The notes under the pieces: generated by a model
Told to the model about the DNA's origin: nothing
What the model saw: the letters and a program-made list of their open reading frames with translations, nothing else
Databases searched by the model: none
Part shown: one piece after another, positions 1 to 6,617 of the stretch
Layout of the letters: each line of letters opens with the position of its first letter
How positions within the stretch are numbered: the stretch's first letter is position 1
Assembly: GCA_964569715.1 (NCBI GenBank)
Contig: CAZMUD010000034.1
Location: 1-13,369 of the forward strand
Length of the DNA stretch: 13,369 nucleotides
Direction: 5' to 3'
Origin: CAZMUD01 sp964569715
Lineage (GTDB): Bacteria; Chloroflexota; Dehalococcoidia; Dehalococcoidales; UBA2162
Translations under genes and position numbers: made by a program

Positions 1-1
1 G

Positions 2-679
2 GCTGATTGTACCGGGCTAGATATAGTAGATTTCAAAAGGGGTGACCGAGAATTTACCGGGGTTTTAAGGCAAACAAGACCAGCGCTGGGGGGAAATATA
101 ATGGCCAGCATAATTACCCAAAACTCAACAGTGCAGATGTCCACAGCCAGACCAGGTGTTATGCAGGCTCTAAAGCCTGACAATGGACGGACAGGAGAGG
201 TTTTTGAATATGCACCCCGTATCACAGAATCTGATTTGGGAGCAAGGATTGTCTCGGCTGAGCTTCACCAGCTTACCTCCGAGCTTAAGGATGCTGCCGT
301 AATCGTTGCCGGTGGGAGTGGCTGCAAGACAAGAGAGGGCTTTGACAAATGCATACCTTCACTAGCCGAGAGTCTAGGCAGATTCTTGGGACAAGAAGCT
401 ATGGTGGGTGCTTCAAGGCTGGCTGTTGAGTCAGGATTTATCGACCGCAGCCATCAGGTTGGCCAGACCGGCCAGACAGTCAAGCCTAGGGTGTATGTTG
501 CCGCCGGTATTTCAGGAGCAGTGCAACATCTGACCGGCATGCAAAACTCCGATATTATCCTGGCAATAAATAAAGACCCGAATGCCCGAATTTTCAAAGT
601 CGCTGATTTTGGAATAGTAGGTAATTTGGAAGAGATAGTTCCCGAACTTATTAAGGCGCTAAATTCGCAAGGAGCATAA
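2..679 (+). CDS. etfA: Electron transfer flavoprotein alpha subunit (EtfA/FixB), 5' end beyond the window
   Basis: EtfA pairs with EtfB to carry two-electron equivalents from acyl-CoA and related dehydrogenases to ETF-quinone oxidoreductase. Reading from base 2 the frame is open with no start: ADCTGLDIV, then QTRPALGGNIMASI and RPGVM, all typical of the EtfA interior. The ATG at 101 is therefore the internal Met of that conserved block, not a start. About 225 residues are visible, which is most of the C-terminal FAD-binding domain. The ETF-alpha FAD signature lies at about 491-640 (AAGISGAVQH, then AINKDP and VADFGIVGNLEE). The protein stops at TAA 677-679. GGAG near its end serves the next gene, which starts 2 bases later, so the two are surely co-transcribed. 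etfB probably lies just upstream, outside the window. Identity is very secure; the N-terminal third is not seen. Confidence 0.96.
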   Translation, partial: ADCTGLDIVDFKRGDREFTGVLRQTRPALGGNIMASIITQNSTVQMSTARPGVMQALKPDNGRTGEVFEYAPRITESDLGARIVSAELHQLTSELKDAAVIVAGGSGCKTREGFDKCIPSLAESLGRFLGQEAMVGASRLAVESGFIDRSHQVGQTGQTVKPRVYVAAGISGAVQHLTGMQNSDIILAINKDPNARIFKVADFGIVGNLEEIVPELIKALNSQGA

Positions 680-681
680 TA

Positions 682-2310
682 ATGGACAAGCTAAATAAAA
701 TGGAAGCCCTTTTTGTTGGAGCCGGCCCGGCGAGCCTGGCTGGAGCTATAAAACTAAAACAACTCCTTACTCAAAAGGGGAGAGACGAGTCAGTCGTTGT
801 CATCGAAAAAGCAGATAAGCTGGGGCAGCATAATCTGTCCGGAGCTGTTTTTGAAGCCGATGTCTTGGATGAATTAATTCCTGACTGGCGAGAGAAAGAA
901 GACGGATTTGTCGTCAAGATGCTGGCCAACCGGGTAGAAAGAGACGAGACGATTTTTCTTTTGGGGGATAGATTGACCATAAAACTCCCCGAAACTTTTG
1001 TACCGTCGCACCTGCGTCATAAAGGGGATTACGTTATTTCGGTTAGTGAGCTGGTTAACTGGTTGGCTGGTATTGCCAGAGAGCTAGGTGTTGAGATATA
1101 TACTGGTTTTGCCGCCAAAGAGATGGTGGTAGAAGATAATCTGGTTAGGGGTGTAAAACTTGATGATAAGGGACTGGACAAGGATGGCAAGCAACAACCA
1201 AATTATTCACCGGGGGAAATAATAGAGGCCAAAGTAACCGTCCTTGGTGAGGGCTCGTTAGGCCTGTTATCCGAGGAGCTGGTTAACAGATTTAATCTCG
1301 GAAATGGTAGAAATCCACAGGTCTATTCTCTTGGGGTTAAGGAGATTATTAGATTACCAGAAAAAAATAATTTTGGGGCTAATCGCGTGATACATACCAT
1401 GGGTTTCCCTAATAAAGCATTAACCCCTGATACTTTTGGCGGAGGCACCATCTATAGCCTGGGGAAAAATATGGTAGCAGTAGCCATTATCCTAGCCCTG
1501 GACTGGAGGTATTGCGACCTCAATCCTCAGCAGGAGCTCCAGCTCTTTAAATCCCATAGCTTTGTCAAGAGAATGATTGAGGGTGGAGAGGTTACCGCCT
1601 ACGGAGCCAAGACACTGCCAGAAGGCGGCTGTTATTCAATACCGGAACTGGCTACCAACGGTGCCATTATCATTGGGGATGCCGCCGGTTTGACCAGCGT
1701 AAGAAAGCTTAAGGGACTGCATTATGCCATCAAATCAGGAATGCTTGCCGCCGAGGCTATTTTTAAGGCGATTGAGGAGCAAGATTTCTCCAGGCATACC
1801 TTAAAGACGTATGAAGACCTGCTGGAGAAAAGCTTCGTAATGAAAGACCTCCACGCGGCCAGGAATTACCGGCAGGTTTTTACCAAAACGGGAAGAGCTG
1901 GATTGTATCTGGGAGCACCCTTATCACTTGTCCAGCAGTGGATTCCATTCAGATTGGGGACTAAGCCAGACTATGAGGGCATGAAAAAAGCCAGGCTAGA
2001 AAGACAATATAGCGGCGGTATTGACCGGCTGACTGCGGTCAGCCTTTCTGGTACCGCTCATCGGGAAGACGAGCCTTCCCACATTACATTCTCAGACCCC
2101 GGGCAATGTGCCGCCTGCGGAGAAGAATATGGCTGCCACCCCTGTGAATCATTCTGCCCGGGAGAGGTATATAAATTCGAAGACGACAAACTGATTTTAA
2201 GCCCATCCAACTGCGTGCACTGTCAGACATGCCGGGTAAAATGCCCCCGCCAGGTTATAAAGTGGGAGGTTCCAGAGGGAGGAGATGGGCCAAGATATAA
2301 ACTGATGTAG
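682..2310 (+). CDS. ETF-quinone oxidoreductase (FixC-type flavoprotein with C-terminal Fe-S domain)
   Basis: This enzyme accepts electrons from reduced ETF and passes them through FAD and Fe-S to membrane quinone. The 542 residues show the N-terminal dinucleotide fold (VGAGPAS, residues 12-18), the LSGAVFE segment, a second FAD motif GDAAGL at 332-337, then KLKGLHYAIKSGMLAAEA, which matches the ETF-QO quinone-domain region. The C-terminus (from about 471) is a ferredoxin-like domain ending in the family tail WEVPEGGDGPRY. It holds nine cysteines: 476, 479, 485, 488, 492, 511, 514, 517 and 521. Mitochondrial ETF-QO uses four for one [4Fe-4S], so a second cluster is possible here. The ATG is preceded by GGAG about 9 bases upstream, inside the end of etfA. 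It resembles a FixC-FixX fusion; the tail favours ETF-QO over the bifurcating Fix complex. No signal peptide; a monotopic membrane protein is expected. Confidence 0.93.
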   Translation: MDKLNKMEALFVGAGPASLAGAIKLKQLLTQKGRDESVVVIEKADKLGQHNLSGAVFEADVLDELIPDWREKEDGFVVKMLANRVERDETIFLLGDRLTIKLPETFVPSHLRHKGDYVISVSELVNWLAGIARELGVEIYTGFAAKEMVVEDNLVRGVKLDDKGLDKDGKQQPNYSPGEIIEAKVTVLGEGSLGLLSEELVNRFNLGNGRNPQVYSLGVKEIIRLPEKNNFGANRVIHTMGFPNKALTPDTFGGGTIYSLGKNMVAVAIILALDWRYCDLNPQQELQLFKSHSFVKRMIEGGEVTAYGAKTLPEGGCYSIPELATNGAIIIGDAAGLTSVRKLKGLHYAIKSGMLAAEAIFKAIEEQDFSRHTLKTYEDLLEKSFVMKDLHAARNYRQVFTKTGRAGLYLGAPLSLVQQWIPFRLGTKPDYEGMKKARLERQYSGGIDRLTAVSLSGTAHREDEPSHITFSDPGQCAACGEEYGCHPCESFCPGEVYKFEDDKLILSPSNCVHCQTCRVKCPRQVIKWEVPEGGDGPRYKLM

Positions 2311-2686
2311 CTCTTAGGTCAACACCACCGCCTTGAAAGCATGTATTGACAAAGTCCCAATAGAGAACTAAACTCAAGCCCCAGCATGTGAAATGATTTA
2401 AAGAGAGATTAAAGGTGGCATTGGCTTAGGAGGTACGGAGGATGAGGCAAGGGCAATGCAACCGGCATATTAAGAGCCTGACCTCATTCTCCTGGATGTT
2501 GTTATGCCTAATCGCCTATAAAGCCAAAGCTTCGGGGGTGACCATTTGGCTAATTGTTGGACCTAACAACATCCGGTCGATAGTAGGGTGCATCAAGGTA
2601 GAGTGCTAGCGAATCTCTAATTACATAAGCCCGCATAATAAATTTCCTTACTATGCAACTTAAGCAAATACTGATACGACGTATAA
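2311..2686. other. Gene-poor stretch between convergent genes
   Basis: About 376 bases lie between the stop of the ETF-quinone oxidoreductase gene and the stop of the - strand crotonase gene. I find no intact gene and no strong intrinsic terminator for either side. The only interpretable content is the receiver-domain remnant at about 2423-2521. The rest looks like decayed coding or spacer DNA. Confidence 0.6.
2423..2521 (+). pseudogene. Remnant of a response-regulator receiver domain
   Basis: In the frame ending at TAA 2519-2521 the codons 2477-2512 read PDLILLDVVMPN, the canonical strand-3 phosphoacceptor segment of CheY-like receivers (Asp at 2495-2497). Upstream in the same frame is GGTEDEARAMQPAY, at the right distance for the preceding receiver helix (compare GEEAL....KPDLILLD), but broken by TAA at 2471-2473. 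No N-terminal acidic pocket, no downstream Lys and no output domain are visible. I read it as a decayed fragment. A competing ORF in another frame (ATG 2442 to TAG 2609, 55 codons, with AGGAGG 8 bases upstream) gives an unrecognisable peptide and is probably a shadow. A chance match cannot be excluded. Confidence 0.42.
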
Positions 2687-3460
2687 TCAACGTCCTTTAA
2701 AATGCGGCTCTCTTCTCTCCAAAAAGGCTCTAAGTCCTTCTTTCCTGTCTTCGCTTATTTCTTGAGGCCATATGAAATTTATATGCTCTCTTTCATCTAC
2801 CCTAACCTTGTTATCTGTTGTTTTATAGTGCCCATACTTAACTGCTTTGATATACAGTGGCGGAATCCTTTTTAACAATTCTGCCCACCTAATTGCTTCT
2901 GACATAAGCTCCGAATCGGGAACGACTTTGTTCACGAGACCCACCTCGTAGGCCCTTTGAGCGCTCATTATTTGTCCATCATCCCAGGCAAGCAACATGA
3001 ATTCCAGGCTTATCTTAAATGGCATGTACGGTAAATATTCTATTGGAGGTAGTGGCAAACCAACTCTCGGCTCTGGAAATCCGATTAAGGCACTCTCTGC
3101 TGCGATTGTAATATCACAGCCTCTGATTGCTATGGCATAGCCGCTACCCAGAACATATCCATGAACAGCACCTACGATAGGTTTGAATACCGATATCCCA
3201 TTTGCAGGATAGGCTTGGTGGACTTGAAAGGGAACCTCTGGATTTGTTGCGCCGGGTGTTATATCAGCACCACCACAAAACGATTCGCCTGCTCCGCTAA
3301 GAATAGCCACTCTGGCATCAGGGTCTTTCTCGAAACGTCCCCACGTCTCCCGCAGTGCGTCACTCAACTCAGCATTTAGAGCATTTAGCTTTTCTGGGCG
3401 ATTCATAGTTATAAAAGCAATCTCATCTTTAACTTCGTACAGAAGTATTCGATTAGCCAA
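2687..3460 (-). CDS. Enoyl-CoA hydratase/isomerase (crotonase) family protein
   Basis: Crotonase-fold enzymes act on acyl-CoA thioesters (hydration, isomerisation, C-C cleavage). I place the start at TTG 3460-3458 because AGGAGG (3473-3468) sits 7 bases upstream of it; a longer reading to 3496 would put that ribosome site inside the gene. The 257-residue product matches family length. Seen: ITMNRPEKLNALN near the N-terminus; the oxyanion-hole segment SGAGESFCGGADI (about 55-67); and VHGYVLGSGYAIAIRGCDI followed by GFPEPRVGLP. Compared with rat mitochondrial hydratase, the Glu of the PE motif is present (Glu130), but the Glu expected just after the GxG (Glu144 in rat) is Ala109. A plain hydratase is therefore doubtful, and an isomerase or other crotonase activity is more likely. 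The setting next to ETF genes fits acyl-CoA metabolism. The exact substrate is unknown. Confidence 0.9.
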   Translation of the reverse strand: MANRILLYEVKDEIAFITMNRPEKLNALNAELSDALRETWGRFEKDPDARVAILSGAGESFCGGADITPGATNPEVPFQVHQAYPANGISVFKPIVGAVHGYVLGSGYAIAIRGCDITIAAESALIGFPEPRVGLPLPPIEYLPYMPFKISLEFMLLAWDDGQIMSAQRAYEVGLVNKVVPDSELMSEAIRWAELLKRIPPLYIKAVKYGHYKTTDNKVRVDEREHINFIWPQEISEDRKEGLRAFLERREPHFKGR

Positions 3461-3476
3461 TTTTTGACCTCCTAAT

Positions 3477-3512
3477 CTATTTCTTGATAAAACCACCGAA
3501 CTTTAATTTCAT
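3477..3512 (-). CDS. Possible 11-codon leader ORF ahead of the crotonase gene
   Basis: ATG 3512-3510 opens MKLKFGGFIKK and stops at TAG 3479-3477, just before the crotonase ribosome site. It is preceded by a strong purine run (AAAGGGGGAG) with about 7 bases of spacing. Its ATGA overlaps the stop of the upstream 62-codon ORF. The layout suggests translational coupling or a leader peptide. It is too short to judge by coding statistics and may be chance. Confidence 0.25.
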   Translation of the reverse strand: MKLKFGGFIKK

Positions 3513-3697
3513 TCAGGTTCTCCCCCTTTATCAACTACTGTGGCTATGTTACTATTCCAACCGCCGACAATCAAGAGGTGGATAGCAGGCGTAACAATAG
3601 CTTGAATTGTTACCTCATTAGACAAAAGGGCGGATTGTGTAATAGCTCCGGATGATGATAGATTTTGACAAACCAGAGGCAGATTAGTTGAACCCAA
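3509..3697 (-). CDS. Unrecognised short ORF upstream of the crotonase gene
   Basis: Sixty-two codons from TTG 3697. I do not recognise the product. It is Ser/Thr/Asn-rich at the start (NLSSSGAITQS) and becomes hydrophobic (TPAIHLLIVGGW) before an acidic end. There is no convincing ribosome site before the TTG, and the frame upstream is closed by a stop. Neighbouring frames upstream (about 3700-3760) show similar Ser/Thr-rich fragments such as GSTSSNTGIYK, so this could be the tail of a frameshifted, decayed gene. It lies on the same strand as the crotonase gene and its stop overlaps the 11-codon mini-ORF. Confidence 0.25.
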   Translation of the reverse strand: MGSTNLPLVCQNLSSSGAITQSALLSNEVTIQAIVTPAIHLLIVGGWNSNIATVVDKGGEPE

Positions 3698-3797
3698 AGT
3701 TTGTATATACCGGTGTTAGAGGAAGTGCTACCAAGCAACAGTAGCCGTGGCTATTTATCAGGGGTAGGTTGAGGGGGGCGACATCTTTGGCTGCTAC

Positions 3798-4103
3798 TTA
3801 ACCCTTTTCGGTAATATGCATTAATACGCATTTGCCATCTTCCAGCCAAGCACAGGAAGGGGAGCAAACCAAGCCGAGTGGGCACTGAAAAACCTCTTTC
3901 TGAAAAGCATCCTTAATCATGCCCCTAATTACCTCTCGACAGTCACCAAGGCTCTGGCTAACCTCATCTTTCACCACCGCAATTACATCATCGGTTACCT
4001 GTTCTTCAGGCATCCCCAACTCATTGGCACAAGCCAGGACGTCATCCCTAGTCACCATAAAGAGGGCCATAAGGAGAATGTCTTTCATATCATCTTCTGC
4101 CAT
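3798..4103 (-). CDS. Small Cys-rich protein of unknown function, divergent from the molybdoenzyme gene
   Basis: I do not recognise the family. The start is taken as ATG 4103-4101, with AGAGGGG about 8 bases upstream; a longer reading to 4283 would add a non-protein-like stretch through the intergenic promoter region. The 101-residue product looks mostly helical: an N-terminal part (MAEDDMKDILLMALFMVTRDD), a charged middle (EEQVTDDVIAVVKDEVSQSL), then a compact C-terminal cysteine group Cys74-x5-Cys80-x3-Cys84-x7-Cys92. Two further cysteines sit at 25 and 55. The group could bind Fe-S or zinc. It is transcribed away from the molybdopterin oxidoreductase gene across a shared 204-base region, so a sensor, regulator or accessory role for that enzyme is a reasonable guess. 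It is not TorD-like in length or motif. Confidence 0.7.
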   Translation of the reverse strand: MAEDDMKDILLMALFMVTRDDVLACANELGMPEEQVTDDVIAVVKDEVSQSLGDCREVIRGMIKDAFQKEVFQCPLGLVCSPSCAWLEDGKCVLMHITEKG

Positions 4104-4219
4104 TTGTCTTACCCCTCTCTTAGATTTTGCCCCTTTGCTATACTTCCATCTTACGACATGAAAATAAATTAGCCATAAAATTAGCATTGAAATTTCATAA
4201 AATTTCAGAAGGCTCCAGT

Positions 4220-4249
4220 TTGACCGCTTTTCATCGCCTGTGTTATCCT
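4220..4249 (+). promoter_or_regulatory. Candidate sigma70-type promoter for the molybdoenzyme operon
   Basis: TTGACC (4220-4225) and TATCCT (4244-4249) are separated by 18 bases and point to the gene starting at 4308, leaving a leader of roughly 50 bases. The -35 matches the consensus at 5 of 6 positions and the -10 at 4 of 6. The spacer coincides with the inverted repeat listed next, which adds some weight. No experimental support. Confidence 0.4.
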
Positions 4250-4257
4250 GAAAAGCG
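4225..4257. promoter_or_regulatory. 9+9 inverted repeat, possible operator over the promoter
   Basis: CGCTTTTCA (4225-4233) and TGAAAAGCG (4249-4257) are perfect inverted copies separated by 15 bases. Centre-to-centre spacing is about 24 bases, slightly over two helical turns. The arms touch the -35 and -10 of the candidate promoter, so a dimeric regulator bound here would affect transcription. It could also form a hairpin in a longer transcript. Confidence 0.45.
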
Positions 4258-4275
4258 CCCCACGATACTTGACTA

Positions 4276-4294
4276 TGGAGCAAAGTAAGCTCCA
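4276..4294. repeat. Short inverted repeat in the molybdoenzyme gene leader
   Basis: TGGAGC (4276-4281) and GCTCCA (4289-4294) flank a 7-base loop. It lies between the candidate promoter and the ribosome site of the gene at 4308. It could be a small leader hairpin or a protein site. At 6 bp it may be chance. Confidence 0.3.
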
Positions 4295-4307
4295 GGTGAG
4301 GTAGGAG

Positions 4308-6524
4308 ATGACCGAGAAAAAGCCGATTTCATCTGATGACGATGTCACCATTGTGCCTACGGGCTGTTGCCATGACTGCGGTGGCCGTTGTGTGCTCAAG
4401 GCTCATGTTAAGGACGGTAAGATTATCAGGCTTGAGACCGATAACGGCGAGGAGCCTCAGATACGTGCCTGTCTACGAGGGCGTGCCTACCGGCAGAGGG
4501 TCTATTCGCCAGACCGGCTGAAATACCCCCTGCGCCGCACCGGGGAACGCGGGCAGGGACAGTTTGAACGCATCTCGTGGGACGAGGCACTAGACATTGT
4601 AGCCTCGGAGCTCGTCAGGATAAAAGAAACCTACGGTAACTCAGCCATTCTCCTGGCGGGCGGCACGGGTAACCAAGGCATGCTCCACGGCGTCAATCCG
4701 GTAGGTCTGATGCTCCTTCACTTCGGCGGCTTCACCCGCACCTGGGGCGCAGCCTCCTATGAGGGGGCACTCTTCGCTTCTATGGCTACCTATGGCACCA
4801 TCAGCACTGGCAACACTCGGGATGACCTGCTCAACTCCCGTCTCATCATCATGTGGGGCTGGAACCCGGCCAACACCATTCAGGACCCCGGCACCAGCCT
4901 CCATCTGGCTCAGGCTCGGGAGAAGGGCATCAAGATTGTGGCTGTAGACCCCCGCTACACGGACTCGGCAGCCACCTTTGCTCACCAGTGGATTCCTATT
5001 CGTCCCGGCACCGATACCGCCATGCTCATCGCTATGGCTTATGTCATCATCGTCGAGAACCTTCAGGACCAGGCTTTCATTGACAAGCATACCGTGGGCT
5101 TCGACAAATACAAGGATTACGTACTAGGCAAGGAGGACGGTATAGCCAAGACACCACAATGGGCCGAGGCTATCACCACCGTGCCTGCCGAGGTCATCGC
5201 CAACCTGACACGGGAATACGCTACTACCAAGCCGGCGGCACTCATCGCTGGCTGGGGCCCAGCCCGTGCCGCCATGGGCGAGCAATACTGCCGAGCCGCC
5301 AACGTGCTTACTGCCATGACCGGCAACATTGGCATCCACGGCGGCTATGCCTCCGGTTTTATGAGGGCCTACTCCAGCCGTGAAACACGCGGTCCACACG
5401 GGTCAGGCAATCCGGTGGAGGAAGGAGCCCCGCCACGCAAAGACAGCCTCTATAAGCTACGAGGCGGCACTAATCCCAATAGCGCCCGTATCCACAGCGC
5501 TAAGATTTTTGATGCCATCCTGCGAGGTCGCGCTGGAGGCTACCCCGCCGACATCAAAATGGCATACGTGGTGGCGACTAACTACATTAACCAGAACCCT
5601 AATACGCGCCGCGGCGTGGAAGCCTTTAAGTCTCTAGAGTTTATTGTAGTGCATGAGCAGTTGATGACCCCCACCGCCAAGTTTGGCGACATCGTGCTGC
5701 CGGTGAATACCTTCATGGAGCGCAGTGACATCGCACCCCCATGGCTAGGCTCACCCTACTACATCTACCTCAACAAGGCCATCGATTCCCTATACGAGTC
5801 GAAGTCAGACCTGGAGATATGCCGTGAGCTCTCCAAGAGACTGGGCATCCCTCAAACGCTTGGCGACGAGACTGAGGACGAGCTGCTGCGCGCCATCGCT
5901 GCCACCCGTGGCGACATTCCTGACTATGAAGCTATGAAGCGTGACGGAGTGCTCAAAATCAAGACTCCGGAGCCCATTGTCTCTTTCAAGCAGCAGGTCG
6001 AAGACCCGGAGAATAACCCGTTTCCTACCCTATCGGGCAAGGTTGAGATATACTGCGAGCATCTGGCCGAGATGAACAATCCCACAATCCCACCCATCCC
6101 TAATTACATCAGCCACTGGGAAAACTACGATGACCCCCTGGTCACCAAGTACCCTCTGCAGCTTCTCACCACTCACTACAAGACGCGAGCGCACTCTACC
6201 TGGCACAACGTGCCCTGGATGCGAGAGCTAGAGCCGCATTCTGTTTGGATAAATACTGCTGATGCTGAGGCTCGCAGCATCAAGGATGGTGATTTGGTGG
6301 ATGTCTATAACGAGCGGGGGAGAATACGCATCCCGGCCAAGGTCACCGAGCGCATCATGCCTGGCGTGATTAACGTCAGCCAGGGAGCCTGGTATGAGCC
6401 CGATGAAAAGGGCGTAGACCACGGGGGGTGTGCCAATGTGCTTACCAATGATGAGCAATCCCCCGGCGGAGCCGTGCCTATGAACACTGCCCTGGTTCAG
6501 GTAGAACTGGCACCGCAGGGCTAA
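4308..6524 (+). CDS. Molybdopterin oxidoreductase, DMSO-reductase family catalytic subunit (no Tat signal)
   Basis: Catalytic subunit of the complex iron-sulfur molybdoenzyme type, carrying a bis-MGD cofactor and one N-terminal [4Fe-4S]. The Fe-S motif is Cys21-x2-Cys24-x3-Cys28...Cys55, with an extra Cys20. It is followed by the usual block YSPDRLKYPLRR (66-77) and ISWDEALDIVASEL. In the segment GGFTRTWGAASYEG (140-153), Ser150 aligns by eye with the Mo-ligating Ser of DmsA. The MGD-binding C-terminal domain spans about 617-738 (HYKTRAHSTW; GDLVDVYNERG; GGCANVLTND). Length 738 fits a family member without its signal peptide. The N-terminus MTEKKPISSDDD has no twin-arginine signal, so a cytoplasmic enzyme is expected. 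ATG 4308 has GAGG 6 bases upstream. The DmsB-like partner follows. The substrate cannot be read from sequence. Codon use is noticeably GC-rich beside the ETF genes. Confidence 0.93.
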   Translation: MTEKKPISSDDDVTIVPTGCCHDCGGRCVLKAHVKDGKIIRLETDNGEEPQIRACLRGRAYRQRVYSPDRLKYPLRRTGERGQGQFERISWDEALDIVASELVRIKETYGNSAILLAGGTGNQGMLHGVNPVGLMLLHFGGFTRTWGAASYEGALFASMATYGTISTGNTRDDLLNSRLIIMWGWNPANTIQDPGTSLHLAQAREKGIKIVAVDPRYTDSAATFAHQWIPIRPGTDTAMLIAMAYVIIVENLQDQAFIDKHTVGFDKYKDYVLGKEDGIAKTPQWAEAITTVPAEVIANLTREYATTKPAALIAGWGPARAAMGEQYCRAANVLTAMTGNIGIHGGYASGFMRAYSSRETRGPHGSGNPVEEGAPPRKDSLYKLRGGTNPNSARIHSAKIFDAILRGRAGGYPADIKMAYVVATNYINQNPNTRRGVEAFKSLEFIVVHEQLMTPTAKFGDIVLPVNTFMERSDIAPPWLGSPYYIYLNKAIDSLYESKSDLEICRELSKRLGIPQTLGDETEDELLRAIAATRGDIPDYEAMKRDGVLKIKTPEPIVSFKQQVEDPENNPFPTLSGKVEIYCEHLAEMNNPTIPPIPNYISHWENYDDPLVTKYPLQLLTTHYKTRAHSTWHNVPWMRELEPHSVWINTADAEARSIKDGDLVDVYNERGRIRIPAKVTERIMPGVINVSQGAWYEPDEKGVDHGGCANVLTNDEQSPGGAVPMNTALVQVELAPQG

Positions 6525-6542
6525 AGGAGGATTTTTAATCAC

Positions 6543-6617
6543 GTGTCGGGGATAGACACCGAGTTCGAAACTATAAATCGTCAGCGAAAGTGGCACAGTT
6601 GGGAGTCTAAAATATGA
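6543..6617 (+). CDS. Possible 24-codon ORF between the molybdoenzyme subunits
   Basis: A strong AAAGGAGG (6523-6530) directly after the catalytic-subunit stop has no annotated gene to serve at normal spacing. The first usable start is GTG 6543, 12 bases on. It opens a 24-residue peptide beginning MSGIDTEFETINRQRKW and ending at TGA 6615-6617. That stop overlaps the ATG of the Fe-S subunit (ATGA). This may be a coupling peptide or a real small protein. The 12-base spacing is long, so chance remains possible. Confidence 0.35.
   Translation: MSGIDTEFETINRQRKWHSWESKI

Noticed and set aside
101..679. Start of EtfA at ATG 101
   Set aside because: The frame is open from base 2 and upstream codons encode conserved EtfA sequence (ADCTGLDIV, QTRPALGGNI); ATG 101 is internal.
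2442..2609. 55-codon ORF with AGGAGG 8 bases upstream
   Set aside because: The peptide is not protein-like and another frame over the same bases carries a recognisable receiver motif; probably a shadow of a decayed gene.
3798..4283. 161-residue version of the Cys-rich protein
   Set aside because: The first 60 residues would cover the promoter/operator region and are not protein-like; ATG 4103 has its own ribosome site.
4641..5399. Several ORFs of 60-149 codons on both strands inside the molybdoenzyme gene
   Set aside because: They are shadows caused by the high GC content of a well-supported gene; none shows a motif or ribosome site.
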